Positions 53,101-62,879 of a DNA stretch of 64,000 nucleotides are shown here, in pieces. The stretch comes from Actinospica robiniae DSM 44927 (GTDB taxonomy: Bacteria; Actinomycetota; Actinomycetes; Streptomycetales; Catenulisporaceae): positions 2,167,372-2,231,371 of the forward strand of contig NZ_KI632511.1 of the NCBI RefSeq assembly GCF_000504285.1, written 5' to 3'. Both the position numbers and the translations under genes were made by a program. The first letter of the stretch is position 1; each line of letters begins with the position of its first letter. The notes below the pieces were generated by a model, which ran no database searches, had not been told where the DNA came from, and saw only the letters and a program-made list of their open reading frames with translations.

Positions 53101-56034
53101 TCACGGCCTGCCTCCCTGCGGTGGGTTGCGGCTCAGGTGCGACGGCGGCACCGCGGGCGCGGCGCCGCTGCTGCCGGCGCGGCCGGGCACGAGGTTGGCC
53201 CGGGGAGTGCGCCGCGGCAGGCCGGCCGGGGTCTGGCCGCTCTGGGCGGGTTCGGAAAGGGCCTGGGCGGCCCGCCAGCCGTCGTCGCCGGGCGAGCTCC
53301 AGCTGCGTACGACCGCGGCGGGCGAGATCGTGGGCGCGGGCACGCCGCCCCCGGTGTCGGGCGATCCGGCCTGCTGCGGGATCCGGACCGCGGCGTCCGG
53401 CGCGGTGCGCGGGTCGGTCAGCAGCGCAGGCTCGGCGTCCCAGGCGGCCTCGGCCTGGTGGCCCGTGTGCGCCGCGCGGGCCTCGTCGCGCCGGCGGAAC
53501 CACTCCGACTCGATGGCCTCGAAGATCGGGGTGCGCTCCAGCGGTTCGGCCACCGGCTCAGGGGCCTGCGACATCGGCCGCACGTGCTGCGGCGGCTGGT
53601 TCTGCTCCCGCCCGCGCCGCTGCGGCAGCGCACCGCCGAGCCCGCCGTCCTGCGCGAACGCCGGCGGCGGCTCCTGCCGGCGGGCGGCCGCGGCCGAGCG
53701 GCCGAAGGCGTTGTAGCGCTCGTCCGTCACGGTCGCGCGCGCGTCCTGCTCGGCCGCGCGGGCCAACGCGCTCTCGGCCGCCGCGCGCTTCGGGTCCTGC
53801 GCGTCGCCCGGTTTGCGATCCTCGGAGGGTTGGAACCAGATCATCCCGCCGGGCCGCGCCTTCGCGGCGTCCGCGAGCTGGCCGAACCGGCGCTCGTGCC
53901 GCGGCACCGTGTCGAAGAGCGGGACCGCGGGCGTGCCGCGCATCGAACCCTGATGATCCGCGGTGCGCTCCACCGTCTGGTTCACCGCGTGCGCGAACTG
54001 CCGGGAGAGCGCGTAGAACTCGTCGTCCACCCGGTCCGCCGCCGGCGCGACCGTGTCGGCGCCTTCGCCGAGCAGGGCGAGCGGCAGGTGGATCAGGGCC
54101 GCGACCCCGCCAGCCTGGGACTCGCCGAGCCGCACCTCGATGCCGTAGCGCGCGGCGAGCCGGCCGACCACGTACAGGCCCATCCGGCGCGCGACCGAGA
54201 CGTCGACCACCGGCGGGTTGTTCATCCGCTCGTTGGCCTCGTCCAGCTCCTCGCGCTTCATGCCGAGCCCGGCGTCCTCGATCCGCAGCACGATGCCGGA
54301 GTCGTCCGCCATCCGCCCGGCGATCCACACCTTCGTGCGGGGCGCGGAGAACGCGGTGGCGTTCTCCAGCAGCTCCGCCACCAGGTGCGCGACGTCGGGC
54401 GCGGCCTTGCCGACGATGCCGACGCGCGGCATCTCGCCCAGGATGATCCGCTCGTACTGCTCCACCTCGGCGGCCGCGGCGCGGGCCACGTCCACGAGGC
54501 GCACCGCCTCGGTCCACCGGCGTGCCGTCTCCTCGCCGGCGAGCACCAGCAGGTTCTCGTTGTTGCGGCGCATCCGGGTGGCCAGGTGGTCGAGCCGGAA
54601 GAGCTGGGAGAGCCTCGCCGGTTCGCGTTCGCCGCTCTCGAGGTCGTCGATCAGCTGGAGCTGACGCTCCACCAGGGTCTGGCTGCGCCGGGAGAGGTTG
54701 GTGAAGACCGCGTTGACGCTCGCCCGCAGCAGCGCCTGCTCGCTCGCGAGCCGGACCGCGGCGTGGTGCACGCCGTCGAAGGCGCGCGCCACCGAGCCGA
54801 TCTCGTCCCTGGAGTCGATCGCGATCGGCTCCACCTCGATCGGCGTCTCGGCCTGCCGCGGGTCGCGCAGCCGTTCGATGACCGCGGGCAGCCGCACTCC
54901 GGCGATGTCCAGCGCGGCGGTACGCAGCACCCGCAGCGGATGGGCGATCGAGCGGGCGATGACCACGGTGGAGACGAACGCGAACAGCAGCACCGCGACG
55001 ATGATGCCGAGGTTCAGGTACATGTCGCGCTTGGCCGCGGACAGCAGGGTCGCGGTGCGGCCGGTGATGTCCTGCGCGACGACCTCCTCGATCGCCCGGA
55101 TCTGGTCGATCTTCGCGGTCACCTGGGTGACCGCCTCGGTGGTGGTGGTGTCCACCTCGGAGATCGGGAAGTCCTGCAGCGCGGCGTCGATGGCCTGCTG
55201 CACGGTGCTGTCCGCGGCGCCGGTCTCGTTGCCGCTCACCTGCGCCTGGTAGAGCCCGACGATGTCGCCCGGCGCCTGCGCGTCGAGGTTCGCCAGGGTG
55301 CTGTTGTACTGTGCCTGCGCCTGGACCAGGTCCTCCTCCTGGGAGAGCAGCTGGCCGCCGCCGCCCAGGATGCCCACCAGGTAGCCGCGTTCCTGCGCGG
55401 TCTGCTCGCCGAGCTGCTCGACCAGGGCCAGCGTGGTGACGGAGTTGGCCAGGGTGTGGTCGGTGGTGTCGGTGGCGAGCTGGCCGCTGAAGTTCAGCAG
55501 GTCGCTGACGATGGTGTTGTAGGCCTGGTAGATGGGCCGGCTGGCGCCGAGGACGGTGACCGACGCGCGCAGCGTCGGCAGGTCGCCGAGCCGGGCCACC
55601 GCGTGCTCCTGCAGCGACTGGTCGGCGGCGGGCATCGCGGCCAGCGCGCCGGCGTAACGCTGCTGCACGGAGGCGAACTCGGCGGCGTGCGCCTGGGTCT
55701 GCGCCTCCGCGCGGGTGAGCGCGGCCATGTCGGTGCTCTGACCCCCGTCGGTGAGGTAGACCTCGACCGCGTCGCGCTCGTCCTCGACCGCGTAGATCAG
55801 GCCGGCCATGGTGACCGCGACCTGGGACTGGCCGGTCAGGTCGTTCTCGGACCGGATGGTGGTGGCCTCGCTCGCCACCCGGGCGGAGGCCAGCGCCACC
55901 CCGGCGACCAGCGGCACCAGCACGAGCAGCACGAGGCGCTTGCGCAGCCGCAGGTCGCGCAGGCTCCATCGCCGCCGGGGCGCGCTGGGCGGATTGTGCG
56001 GCGAAGGGCTCACCGCCGCGCCTGACTTGCGCAC
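53101..56034 (-). CDS. cvnA: Conservon sensor histidine kinase-like protein CvnA
   Basis: The protein has 977 residues from GTG 56034, with GAGGA upstream. The first membrane segment is at about 33-51. A large extracytoplasmic NIT-type domain spans about 60-335, then a second membrane segment at 342-362 and a HAMP region. The H-box-like RLDHLATRMRRNNENLLVL lies at 480-498, and the ATPase region has N-box LVAELLENATAFS at 551-563 and EDAGLGM at 586-592. The C-terminal 280 residues are disordered and Pro-rich. It senses a signal and controls the CvnBCD module. Confidence 0.92.
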   Translation of the reverse strand: MRKSGAAVSPSPHNPPSAPRRRWSLRDLRLRKRLVLLVLVPLVAGVALASARVASEATTIRSENDLTGQSQVAVTMAGLIYAVEDERDAVEVYLTDGGQSTDMAALTRAEAQTQAHAAEFASVQQRYAGALAAMPAADQSLQEHAVARLGDLPTLRASVTVLGASRPIYQAYNTIVSDLLNFSGQLATDTTDHTLANSVTTLALVEQLGEQTAQERGYLVGILGGGGQLLSQEEDLVQAQAQYNSTLANLDAQAPGDIVGLYQAQVSGNETGAADSTVQQAIDAALQDFPISEVDTTTTEAVTQVTAKIDQIRAIEEVVAQDITGRTATLLSAAKRDMYLNLGIIVAVLLFAFVSTVVIARSIAHPLRVLRTAALDIAGVRLPAVIERLRDPRQAETPIEVEPIAIDSRDEIGSVARAFDGVHHAAVRLASEQALLRASVNAVFTNLSRRSQTLVERQLQLIDDLESGEREPARLSQLFRLDHLATRMRRNNENLLVLAGEETARRWTEAVRLVDVARAAAAEVEQYERIILGEMPRVGIVGKAAPDVAHLVAELLENATAFSAPRTKVWIAGRMADDSGIVLRIEDAGLGMKREELDEANERMNNPPVVDVSVARRMGLYVVGRLAARYGIEVRLGESQAGGVAALIHLPLALLGEGADTVAPAADRVDDEFYALSRQFAHAVNQTVERTADHQGSMRGTPAVPLFDTVPRHERRFGQLADAAKARPGGMIWFQPSEDRKPGDAQDPKRAAAESALARAAEQDARATVTDERYNAFGRSAAAARRQEPPPAFAQDGGLGGALPQRRGREQNQPPQHVRPMSQAPEPVAEPLERTPIFEAIESEWFRRRDEARAAHTGHQAEAAWDAEPALLTDPRTAPDAAVRIPQQAGSPDTGGGVPAPTISPAAVVRSWSSPGDDGWRAAQALSEPAQSGQTPAGLPRRTPRANLVPGRAGSSGAAPAVPPSHLSRNPPQGGRP

Positions 56035-56079
56035 TCGTCCTCGCAGTTGTCTCGGGAAAACGGAGTCTTATACCTCATG

Positions 56080-56143
56080 GTGAATCCCGATGTATTGGCC
56101 GCGTGGTGGCGCGGCCGAGATGATCGGCTGGTGTGAATCCCGA
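56080..56143. other. Hairpin flanked by 11-bp direct repeats upstream of cvnA
   Basis: GTGAATCCCGA occurs at 56080-56090 and 56133-56143, flanking a 7-bp stem GGCCGCG / CGCGGCC (56097-56103 with 56110-56116). The segment lies in the 191-base gap between cvnA and the IS4-like gene; its function is unknown. Confidence 0.5.
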
Positions 56144-56225
56144 CTGTGGGTAGTCGTGGGTATGGCGTATTTGAACACAGCGGTAGTTCGACTTCCAAGA
56201 CCTCGCCCGGGGGCGGTTACTGACT

Positions 56226-57299
56226 TTAGAGGCACGCCGATTCGCCCCTATTCGGGTCGACCAGCTCGCCGATGGCCAGGTGGACGCACAACATCGCGTA
56301 CAGCTCCTGCCGGACCATTTCAGGATCCTTCGACCGCAGTTCCAGCCGGTCGCCGTGGCCGTAGGCGCCGGCCCCGTCGAAGCCGGGGCCGGCCGGATGC
56401 GCCTCGTAGAGCTCGGCGATCTCGCCGGCCGGGACGGCCCGGTGGTCGAGCAGAGAGGTCGCCAGCAGCCGCGACCCGGGCCCGGCGAGCACCCGGACGA
56501 CGAGCTCCGAACCGTCTTCGGCGGCCAGCTTCGCCAGCGCCGAGCCGTCCGGCAGCCGGGTGGCGCAGCCGAGCGCCGTCGCCTCAGGCAGCGGCCAGAG
56601 CAGCTCGGCGCCGAGCCGCTCGACCGCGCTCCACAGGCGCGCGGAGACCGGCTGCTCGTCGGTGACGAGCAGGTCTCCGGCCCGCACTCCGTCGGGCAGG
56701 CGCTCGGCTTCGTCCGGCCCGACGACCTCGGCGGCGATGATCCGCCGCGATCCGCCTTCGATCAGCAGTCTGCTGCGGGCCCGCGCGGGCCGGGCCGTGG
56801 GCGGGCCGGCCGGGTGCGCGGCGGCGAGGCCGGGGAAGCCGCTGGTGTTCGCCGGGGTCGCCGGCATGGAGACGTCGAGTTCGCCGAGACGCAGCGGACG
56901 CAGGTGGTGGAACGGGGCCGCGGCCGGGACCGCCGCGGGGGGTATGCCCTGTTCGAACAGCAGGCGCAACGGCTCGACGCCGAGGCGTCGGCGGGCGCGG
57001 CCGATGGCGGCCGCGCTGGCCTGCTCCTGCGGGGTCACCGCGGGCGCCAGACCGGGTGCGTCGCGCAGCAGTTCGGCCAGGATCAACTCGTAGGGAAGTG
57101 CTCTGAATATCCACATGGCAAGGGTGAAATAGACCATGAGGCGCGCGGGCAGCAGGCGCTGGCGCTGCTCGCGTCGCCCCACCTCATCTAGGACGTCGTC
57201 GACGAGCGCGGGTGGGAAGGAACGCAGCAGTACGCCGAGGGCGACCCGCTGCGGAAGCCTCGTGCCCGGATCGTGGGAGAATCGGCCGGCCGTTGGCAT
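56226..57299 (-). CDS. IS4-like transposase derivative, apparently catalytically dead
   Basis: This 357-residue protein has an IS4-type N-terminal domain (LPQRVALGVLLRSFPPALVD, RLLPARLMVYFTLAMWIFRA). The core contains the landmark PATPAN (146-151), VTDEQPVSARLW (212-223) and a C-terminus RSKDPEMVRQELYAMLCVHL as in IS4 transposases. The first catalytic Asp expected before PATPAN is replaced (LRLGELDVSM), and the usual YxxRWEIE block is degenerate (YEAHPAGPGFD). The frame is intact over its whole length and no terminal inverted repeats were seen. It may be a domesticated DNA-binding protein. Confidence 0.72.
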   Translation of the reverse strand: MPTAGRFSHDPGTRLPQRVALGVLLRSFPPALVDDVLDEVGRREQRQRLLPARLMVYFTLAMWIFRALPYELILAELLRDAPGLAPAVTPQEQASAAAIGRARRRLGVEPLRLLFEQGIPPAAVPAAAPFHHLRPLRLGELDVSMPATPANTSGFPGLAAAHPAGPPTARPARARSRLLIEGGSRRIIAAEVVGPDEAERLPDGVRAGDLLVTDEQPVSARLWSAVERLGAELLWPLPEATALGCATRLPDGSALAKLAAEDGSELVVRVLAGPGSRLLATSLLDHRAVPAGEIAELYEAHPAGPGFDGAGAYGHGDRLELRSKDPEMVRQELYAMLCVHLAIGELVDPNRGESACL

Positions 57300-57461
57300 G
57301 GGCGTACTTTAGGGCACGGGCCGGAATTGGTCAGCATCGAAGAATCCTAAGTTAGTAGCCGCGCGCCGACCACTCTTGTTGCGCTTGACTCCGTGATGGC
57401 ATTCTCATCACCCATACACATCTTCAGGCCGCGAATTCGGTCCGGACGAGAGGCGGATTGC

Positions 57462-58310
57462 ATGATGCGAGCGTCGAGGGCGGACCCGCGCTCCCGGGCC
57501 GCGCCCGCCTCCCCTCCGGTGCTCGGCCTGACCGCGCTGACCAAGCGTTTCGCCGATCCGGCGACCGGGGCGCGCACCGTCGTGGCGGACTTCGAACTCG
57601 AGGTGGCGCCGGGCGAGTTCTGCGTGCTGATCGGGCCGAGCGGCTGCGGCAAGTCCACGGTGCTCTCGATGGTCGCGGGTCTGGAGGCGCCGAGCTCCGG
57701 CAGCGTCCTGGTGGACAAGGTCGAGCTGGCCGGCACGGATCCGCGCACCGGCTTCGTCTTCCAGCACGACGCGCTCTTCCCGTGGAAGACGGTGCTGGCC
57801 AACGTCGCGGCCGGGCCCCGGTTCCGCGGCGCCGGCCGGAAGGCGTCGCTGGACCAGGCGCGCGAGTGGATCGTCCGGGTCGGCCTGGAGGGCTTCGAAC
57901 AGCACTACCCGCACCAGCTCTCCGGCGGCATGCGCAAGCGCGTCGCGCTGGCCCAGACCTTCGTCAACCGGCCGGGCCTGCTGCTGATGGACGAGCCGTT
58001 CTCCGCTCTGGACGCGCAGACCCGGCAGATCATGGCGGACGAGCTGCTCGCGCTGTGGGAGTCGCTCGGCGCCTCGGTGCTGTTCGTCACCCACGACCTC
58101 GAGGAGGCGATCGCGCTGGCGGACCGGGTGATCGTGATCACCGCGCGCCCGGCCACGGTCAAGGAGGAGTTCGTCATCGACCTCCCCCGGCCGCGGTCGC
58201 TGCGCGAGATCCGCTTCCAGCCGCGCTTCGTCGACCTCTACGAGAAGATCTGGAGCTGCCTGAGCGACGAAGTCCGGATCGCCTACGCCCGCGCCACCAC
58301 CGCGGCCTGA
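57462..58310 (+). CDS. ABC transporter ATPase (nitrate/sulfonate/taurine type)
   Basis: The protein has 282 residues from ATG 57462, behind GAGAGG. Walker A is VLIGPSGCGKSTVLSMVAG. The Q-loop is VFQHDALFPWKTVL, the signature LSGGMRKRVALAQTFV, Walker B LLLMDEPFSALDA and the H-loop LFVTHDLEEA. It energises the permease at 58404; a 93-base spacer separates the two. Confidence 0.92.
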   Translation: MMRASRADPRSRAAPASPPVLGLTALTKRFADPATGARTVVADFELEVAPGEFCVLIGPSGCGKSTVLSMVAGLEAPSSGSVLVDKVELAGTDPRTGFVFQHDALFPWKTVLANVAAGPRFRGAGRKASLDQAREWIVRVGLEGFEQHYPHQLSGGMRKRVALAQTFVNRPGLLLMDEPFSALDAQTRQIMADELLALWESLGASVLFVTHDLEEAIALADRVIVITARPATVKEEFVIDLPRPRSLREIRFQPRFVDLYEKIWSCLSDEVRIAYARATTAA

Positions 58311-58403
58311 CGGCGCCCCACCCCGTCCAAGGGGTGAACCTGAATGAAACCTGAAGCCGACGACGCGAAATCGTCAAGTTCGTAAAGTCGTGAAGCTGCT
58401 GCG

Positions 58404-59339
58404 ATGTTGACTCCCGAAACCCACATTTCCGACGGTCTGTCGGATCCGCCGCTCCCGGCCGGTTCCGCGGACGCCCCACCCCACCCCCACCCCTCCCCTG
58501 ACGCCGCGCCCGGCAGGCCGGCGAAAGAACGCCGGCTGCGCGCCTTCGGCCGCCGGGCCTGGGTGCCCGCGACCCAGATCGGCCTGCTCCTGGCCGTGCT
58601 CGGCAGCTGGCAGCTGGCCGTGGACACCAAGAGTATCGACGTGTTCTTCTACGGCTCCCCAGGCGGCACCGGGAAGGAGCTCTACGCCTGGATCCGGCAC
58701 GGCACCGGGCAGGGCGCGCTCTGGCAGCAGGCCTGGGTGACCATGCAGGAGACCCTGATCGGCTTCGGCGTGGGCGTGGTGTGCGGCGTCGCGATGGGCA
58801 TGCTGCTCGGCCGGATCGGCTGGCTCGCGCGCGTGTTCACGGTCTACATCGGCACCTTCAACGCGATTCCGCGGATCGTGCTGGGCTCGGTGTTCGTGAT
58901 CTGGTTCGGCACCGGCATGACCTCGAAGATCGCGCTGGCGATCCTGCTGGTCTTCTTCAGCGTGTTCTTCAACACCTTCCAGGGCGCGCGCGAGGTGGAC
59001 CGCAATCTGATCGCGCACGCGCACGTGCTCGGCGCCGGGCGCACGGCGACCTTCCTGCACGTGGTGCTGCCCTCCACGCTCAGCTGGATCATCGCCAGCC
59101 TGCGGGTCGCGTTCGGCCTGGCCATCACCGGCGCCGTGGTCGGCGAGCTGCTCGGCTCCACCCAGGGCCTCGGCCTGCTGATCGAGCAGTCGCAGGGGAA
59201 CTTCGACCCCGACGGCGTCTACGCGGGGCTGATCGTCACCACGGTGCTCGCCATCACCGCGGAGGCGCTGATCAACGTCCTCGAGCGGCGGTTCCTGCGG
59301 TGGAAACCGCGCCGCCGCGCCCTCACGGCCGAGGTGTGA
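58404..59339 (+). CDS. ABC transporter permease (SsuC/TauC type)
   Basis: This 311-residue protein has a Pro-rich N-terminal tail and about six membrane segments (IGLLLAVLGSWQLAVD, TLIGFGVGVVCGVAMGMLLG). It carries the EAA loop (AHAHVLGAGRTATFLHVVLP) that contacts the ATPase. It forms the membrane pore of the second anion-type uptake system. Confidence 0.92.
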   Translation: MLTPETHISDGLSDPPLPAGSADAPPHPHPSPDAAPGRPAKERRLRAFGRRAWVPATQIGLLLAVLGSWQLAVDTKSIDVFFYGSPGGTGKELYAWIRHGTGQGALWQQAWVTMQETLIGFGVGVVCGVAMGMLLGRIGWLARVFTVYIGTFNAIPRIVLGSVFVIWFGTGMTSKIALAILLVFFSVFFNTFQGAREVDRNLIAHAHVLGAGRTATFLHVVLPSTLSWIIASLRVAFGLAITGAVVGELLGSTQGLGLLIEQSQGNFDPDGVYAGLIVTTVLAITAEALINVLERRFLRWKPRRRALTAEV

Positions 59340-59431
59340 CCCGGGCACCACCCCCGCTCCTCGGCCCGCCCCACCAGGAAAACCCTCCCTCCCCACCCAC
59401 GCGCACGCGCGCAAAGAAAAGGTGTTCAGCC

Positions 59432-60511
59432 ATGTTCCGCATACCCCTGCACCGGGCCAGGCCCGCGGTCACCCTGCTCGCGGTGGTGCTCGCCGCGACC
59501 GCCGCCGGCTGTTCCAGCAATGCCTCATCACCCTCGTCCCCCGCGTCCGGGGGCGCAGCCGCGGCTCCGGCCGTCAACATCAGCTTCGCGCTGTCGAACA
59601 AGACCAACCAGACCTACCTGCCGCTGGTGCTGGCCGAGTCGCTCGGCTACTTCAAGAAGGAAGGGATCAACCTCTCCATCGTCAGCGTCACGAGCGGCAG
59701 CCTGGCCTGGACGGACATGATCGCCGGGAAGGTCAACGGCGTCATCGGGTTCTACGACCACAACATCGACCTGCGGGCCAAGGGCACCGCGACCGAGTCG
59801 GTGATCCAGCTCAACCAGGCCCCGGGCATGGCGGAGTTGGTGCGCACGGACGAGGCGGCCACGATCACCTCGCCGGCCGACGAGTCCGACAAGAAGCTGG
59901 GCATCACCGGTCTCGGCAGCTCCACCGAGTTCCTCGCGGAGTACCTCGCCGCCCACAACGGCGTCGACGTCAGTACCCTGCATCCGGTCGCCATCGCGGC
60001 GGGCCCGACGTTCATCGCGGCGATGCAGCACGACGAGGTCGACCTCGGCGTCACCACCGAGCCGACGATCTCCTCGCTGCTGTCGCAGAAGGCCGCAAAG
60101 ATCATCGTGGACCTGCGCTCGGCGAGCGGCACCGAGGCCGCGCTCGGCGGACCGTACCCGGGCACCGCGCTGTCCTTCGAGACCTCGTACGTCCAGCAGC
60201 ACCACGACACCGTGCAGAGGATCGTGAACGCGCTGGAGATGGGCCTCAAGTACGTCCAGAGCCACTCGGTCGAGCAGATCGCCGCGGTGATCCCGAGCTG
60301 GTTCCTCGGCACCGCGAGCAAGACCGCGTGGGAGGAGTCGCTGGCCAACGAGATCGGCGTCTACAGCCCGACCGGCCTGATGCCGGCCGACGGCCCGCAG
60401 AGCGTGAACCGGGTGCTCTCGGCCTTCGACCCGCAGGTCAAGGGCAAGACGGTGGACCTGTCGCAGACATACACCGACGCGTTCGTGCAGGCCGCGTCCA
60501 GCACGAGCTGA
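59432..60511 (+). CDS. Lipoprotein solute-binding protein (NMT1/SsuA-like)
   Basis: The protein has 359 residues from ATG 59432, with AAAGG upstream. The lipobox is AATAAGC, with Cys27 lipidated. The mature protein is an NMT1/SsuA/NrtA fold (VNISFALSNKTNQTYLPLVL, ESLGYFKKEGINLSIVSV, AGKVNGVIGFYDHNIDLRAK). Unlike the 18-kb binding protein it has no C-terminal extra domain. It completes the ABC operon. Confidence 0.9.
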   Translation: MFRIPLHRARPAVTLLAVVLAATAAGCSSNASSPSSPASGGAAAAPAVNISFALSNKTNQTYLPLVLAESLGYFKKEGINLSIVSVTSGSLAWTDMIAGKVNGVIGFYDHNIDLRAKGTATESVIQLNQAPGMAELVRTDEAATITSPADESDKKLGITGLGSSTEFLAEYLAAHNGVDVSTLHPVAIAAGPTFIAAMQHDEVDLGVTTEPTISSLLSQKAAKIIVDLRSASGTEAALGGPYPGTALSFETSYVQQHHDTVQRIVNALEMGLKYVQSHSVEQIAAVIPSWFLGTASKTAWEESLANEIGVYSPTGLMPADGPQSVNRVLSAFDPQVKGKTVDLSQTYTDAFVQAASSTS

Positions 60512-60538
60512 CGCGAAGCCCTGAGCGGCCGAACGTCT

Positions 60539-60570
60539 CGGGTCCCCGGAGCAGCGGCTCCGGGGACCCG
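60539..60570. terminator. Bidirectional terminator
   Basis: A perfect 14-bp stem (60539-60552 with 60557-60570) and 4-nt loop lie between the convergent binding-protein and methyltransferase genes. Confidence 0.85.
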
Positions 60571-60588
60571 GGCGGGCGGTGGATCCGG

Positions 60589-61374
60589 CTACTGCCGGGT
60601 GGCGCGCCAGACCTGGGTGAGCATGGGCAGCGGCACCCGTCCGTCCGCGCCGGCCACGATCCGGGCGTCGCCCACGACGTGCTCGATGAACTTGCGCAGC
60701 ATCTCCGGCTTGTCCTCTTCCGGGGCGGCGATGAAGGCGTGGAAGGTCGTGGGCAGGTGGGCGAGTTCGTACTTGGTCATCGGGCAGGACCAGGCCGGCG
60801 CTTCGATGCGGATGTCCGCGAAAGGCGATCCGGCCGGAAGCCAGGGCTCTGAGGCGTAGTACCGGATCCGCTCGTCGATCCAGTCGTCGGCCGCGGTGAC
60901 CTCGAGGCGCAGGGCTTCGAAGTCGGCCACCCAGGGCACCGAGCGGTCGCGCCGGTTCCACACGATGCACAGCGTGCCGCCCGGTCGCAGGACCCTGGCG
61001 ATCTGCGGGATCGCCGCCGCCGGGTCCATCCAGTGCCAGGCGGCGGAGACCACCACGGTGTCCACGCAGGCGTCCGGCAGCGGGATGTCCTCGCCGGTCC
61101 CCTGGCGCACCTCGACGTCGGGACAGCCGCGGGCCAGCAGCGCGGTCATCCGCGGGTCGGGATCGACGGCGTAGACCTTCTCGGCGCGCCCGACCAGCCG
61201 CCGGGTCATCGCGCCGGTCCCGGCGCCGAGGTCGAGCACCGCCCCGATCCCGCTCGGCAGGATCGCGTCGGCCACCTCCTGCGGCATGCCGAGCCGGTAC
61301 CGGTCGTAGTCCTCCGCGGCCGCGCCGAAGGACGTGGCCTTCGCGGCTTTCGCAGTATCCGTATCCGAGTTCAT
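60589..61374 (-). CDS. SAM-dependent class I methyltransferase
   Basis: This 261-residue protein has motif I VLDLGAGTGAMTRRLV near 46-61, then KVYAVDPDPRMTALLARG, the acidic region GEDIPLPDACVDTVVVS, and IARVLRPGGTLCIVW. It is a UbiE/methyltransferase-11-like small-molecule methyltransferase. The target is unknown. Confidence 0.9.
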   Translation of the reverse strand: MNSDTDTAKAAKATSFGAAAEDYDRYRLGMPQEVADAILPSGIGAVLDLGAGTGAMTRRLVGRAEKVYAVDPDPRMTALLARGCPDVEVRQGTGEDIPLPDACVDTVVVSAAWHWMDPAAAIPQIARVLRPGGTLCIVWNRRDRSVPWVADFEALRLEVTAADDWIDERIRYYASEPWLPAGSPFADIRIEAPAWSCPMTKYELAHLPTTFHAFIAAPEEDKPEMLRKFIEHVVGDARIVAGADGRVPLPMLTQVWRATRQ

Positions 61375-61519
61375 GGCGCCTAGCGTATATGTGAGCTCTG
61401 TACCGGTAAATACCGTTTCGTCGCCTATTTGAGCGCAGCCGCCACTGAGGGCTCGCGCAATACGCGCACCCTGATATGACGGTCGAATGAGGGGTGGAAT
61501 GCGGAACGGCGCCGGCCGC

Positions 61520-62716
61520 TCAGTTGGCCCAGGACCCCGCGGTGTAGAGGAACGCCAGGACCACGGCGACCGGTGCGCTCACCCATACGTACGCGCTGCC
61601 GATCCAGGCGCGCCGTTCCGCGGCGCGGGCCAGCACGAGGTAGAGCGGGAAGCAGATCAGGAAGCCGCGATCGGCCCCCTGCTGGGTGTTGACGAAGACC
61701 ATGCCGGCCAGCACCAGCCCGCAATAGCAGGCCTGCGCCCAGGATCGCTGCCACAGCAGCACGACCACCAGCACCGCCGCGGCGACCGTGCACGCCAGCT
61801 CCAGCTGGTACGACCAGGCGTACGCGCCCGCGCCGTCCCGGTACTCGAACGCTCCGCGCCAGCTCGACTCGAGCGCCGTCCACGGCCAGTCGGTCTGCAG
61901 GCCCCAGCCCTTCTGATTCGCCTGCTGCCAGGCGGTCCAGCTGCCCGTCGAGGCCTCGAGGTACAGCTCGTACATCAAGGGTCCGGCGATCGCCAAGGCC
62001 GAGTAGGCCAGGGCCCGCAGCCTCTTGCCGACCGGGTTCGCGAAGGCGAGGAGCATCAGGGCCGGAATCAGGGCGAGCCCGTCGATCCGGGTGAGGCCGG
62101 CCAGAGCCGCCAGCACTGCGGCGTACGGCCAGTTCCCGCGTTCGGCGAGGTACCACGCACCCACGGCGAAGGCCAGGAACAACGGCTCGCTGTAGCCGAC
62201 ACCCAGGAAGGCGGCCGCGGGGGCCGCGCACAGGAACAGGGCCGCGCGCGTGCTGCCGGCCATCCGGTTCAGCAGCACCGCGGTGAAGCAGTCGGCGACG
62301 AGCGAGATGAGCAGCGCCGCGTCGATCCAGTTGCGCAGGATCAGGTGCACGGCCGCGAGCAGCAGCGGAAACCCGGGCAGGAAGGCGGCGTTGTTCGGCG
62401 TCGAGGCGGCGGAGAACAGCCCGTGCTGCGCGTAGTTGACGTAGAGGTTCGCGTCCCACTGCTGGTAGCCGCGGGTCAGCGGGAGATGACTGCCGTTCGA
62501 GCCCTCGATCCAGGCGGAGCAGTACGTGATGACGGCGAGGGCCACGTGCGCGCCGAGCACCACGCCTATCGCGCCCCAGTCCCGGCGGTCGAGCCGGGTG
62601 AGCCTCTTCGGCGCGCGCCGACGGACCGGGGGCTCAACCGCCTCGTCGAGCTCCGCCGCCTCGACGGGCTCAACCGTGACCGGCATGGCCGGTGTCGCAA
62701 GGGTGCGGTCGAGCAT
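61520..62716 (-). CDS. Multi-pass membrane glycosyltransferase (PIG-V/Gpi18-like)
   Basis: About 398 residues from ATG 62716, preceded by GGGGGGAG; the open frame further upstream is low-complexity and unlikely coding. It has about nine to ten membrane segments and the early loop motif QQWDANLYVNYAQHG, typical of actinobacterial GT-C mannosyltransferase-like proteins. LTRIDGLALIPALML is another conserved-type segment. It probably transfers a sugar from a polyprenyl phosphate donor outside the membrane. Confidence 0.75.
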   Translation of the reverse strand: MLDRTLATPAMPVTVEPVEAAELDEAVEPPVRRRAPKRLTRLDRRDWGAIGVVLGAHVALAVITYCSAWIEGSNGSHLPLTRGYQQWDANLYVNYAQHGLFSAASTPNNAAFLPGFPLLLAAVHLILRNWIDAALLISLVADCFTAVLLNRMAGSTRAALFLCAAPAAAFLGVGYSEPLFLAFAVGAWYLAERGNWPYAAVLAALAGLTRIDGLALIPALMLLAFANPVGKRLRALAYSALAIAGPLMYELYLEASTGSWTAWQQANQKGWGLQTDWPWTALESSWRGAFEYRDGAGAYAWSYQLELACTVAAAVLVVVLLWQRSWAQACYCGLVLAGMVFVNTQQGADRGFLICFPLYLVLARAAERRAWIGSAYVWVSAPVAVVLAFLYTAGSWAN

Positions 62717-62879
62717 TGCGGATCTCCCCCCAGGTCTGCCGCGCGTCGGCGAAGCACAGTGTAGGGATCGGGCGCCCGCGGAACCGAATTCGACCGACTT
62801 CACGGCGCGGCGCCGCCCCCGACCGATCGGTGAAATCTCCAACACCGGGCGAGGGCGGAACGAGGGATCCGCGAGGTCT

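Noticed and set aside
52753-56025. A very long open frame on the plus strand opposite cvnA
   Set aside because: It is the antisense shadow of a high-GC gene; the minus-strand conservon proteins are clearly real and the plus-strand translation has no recognisable domain.
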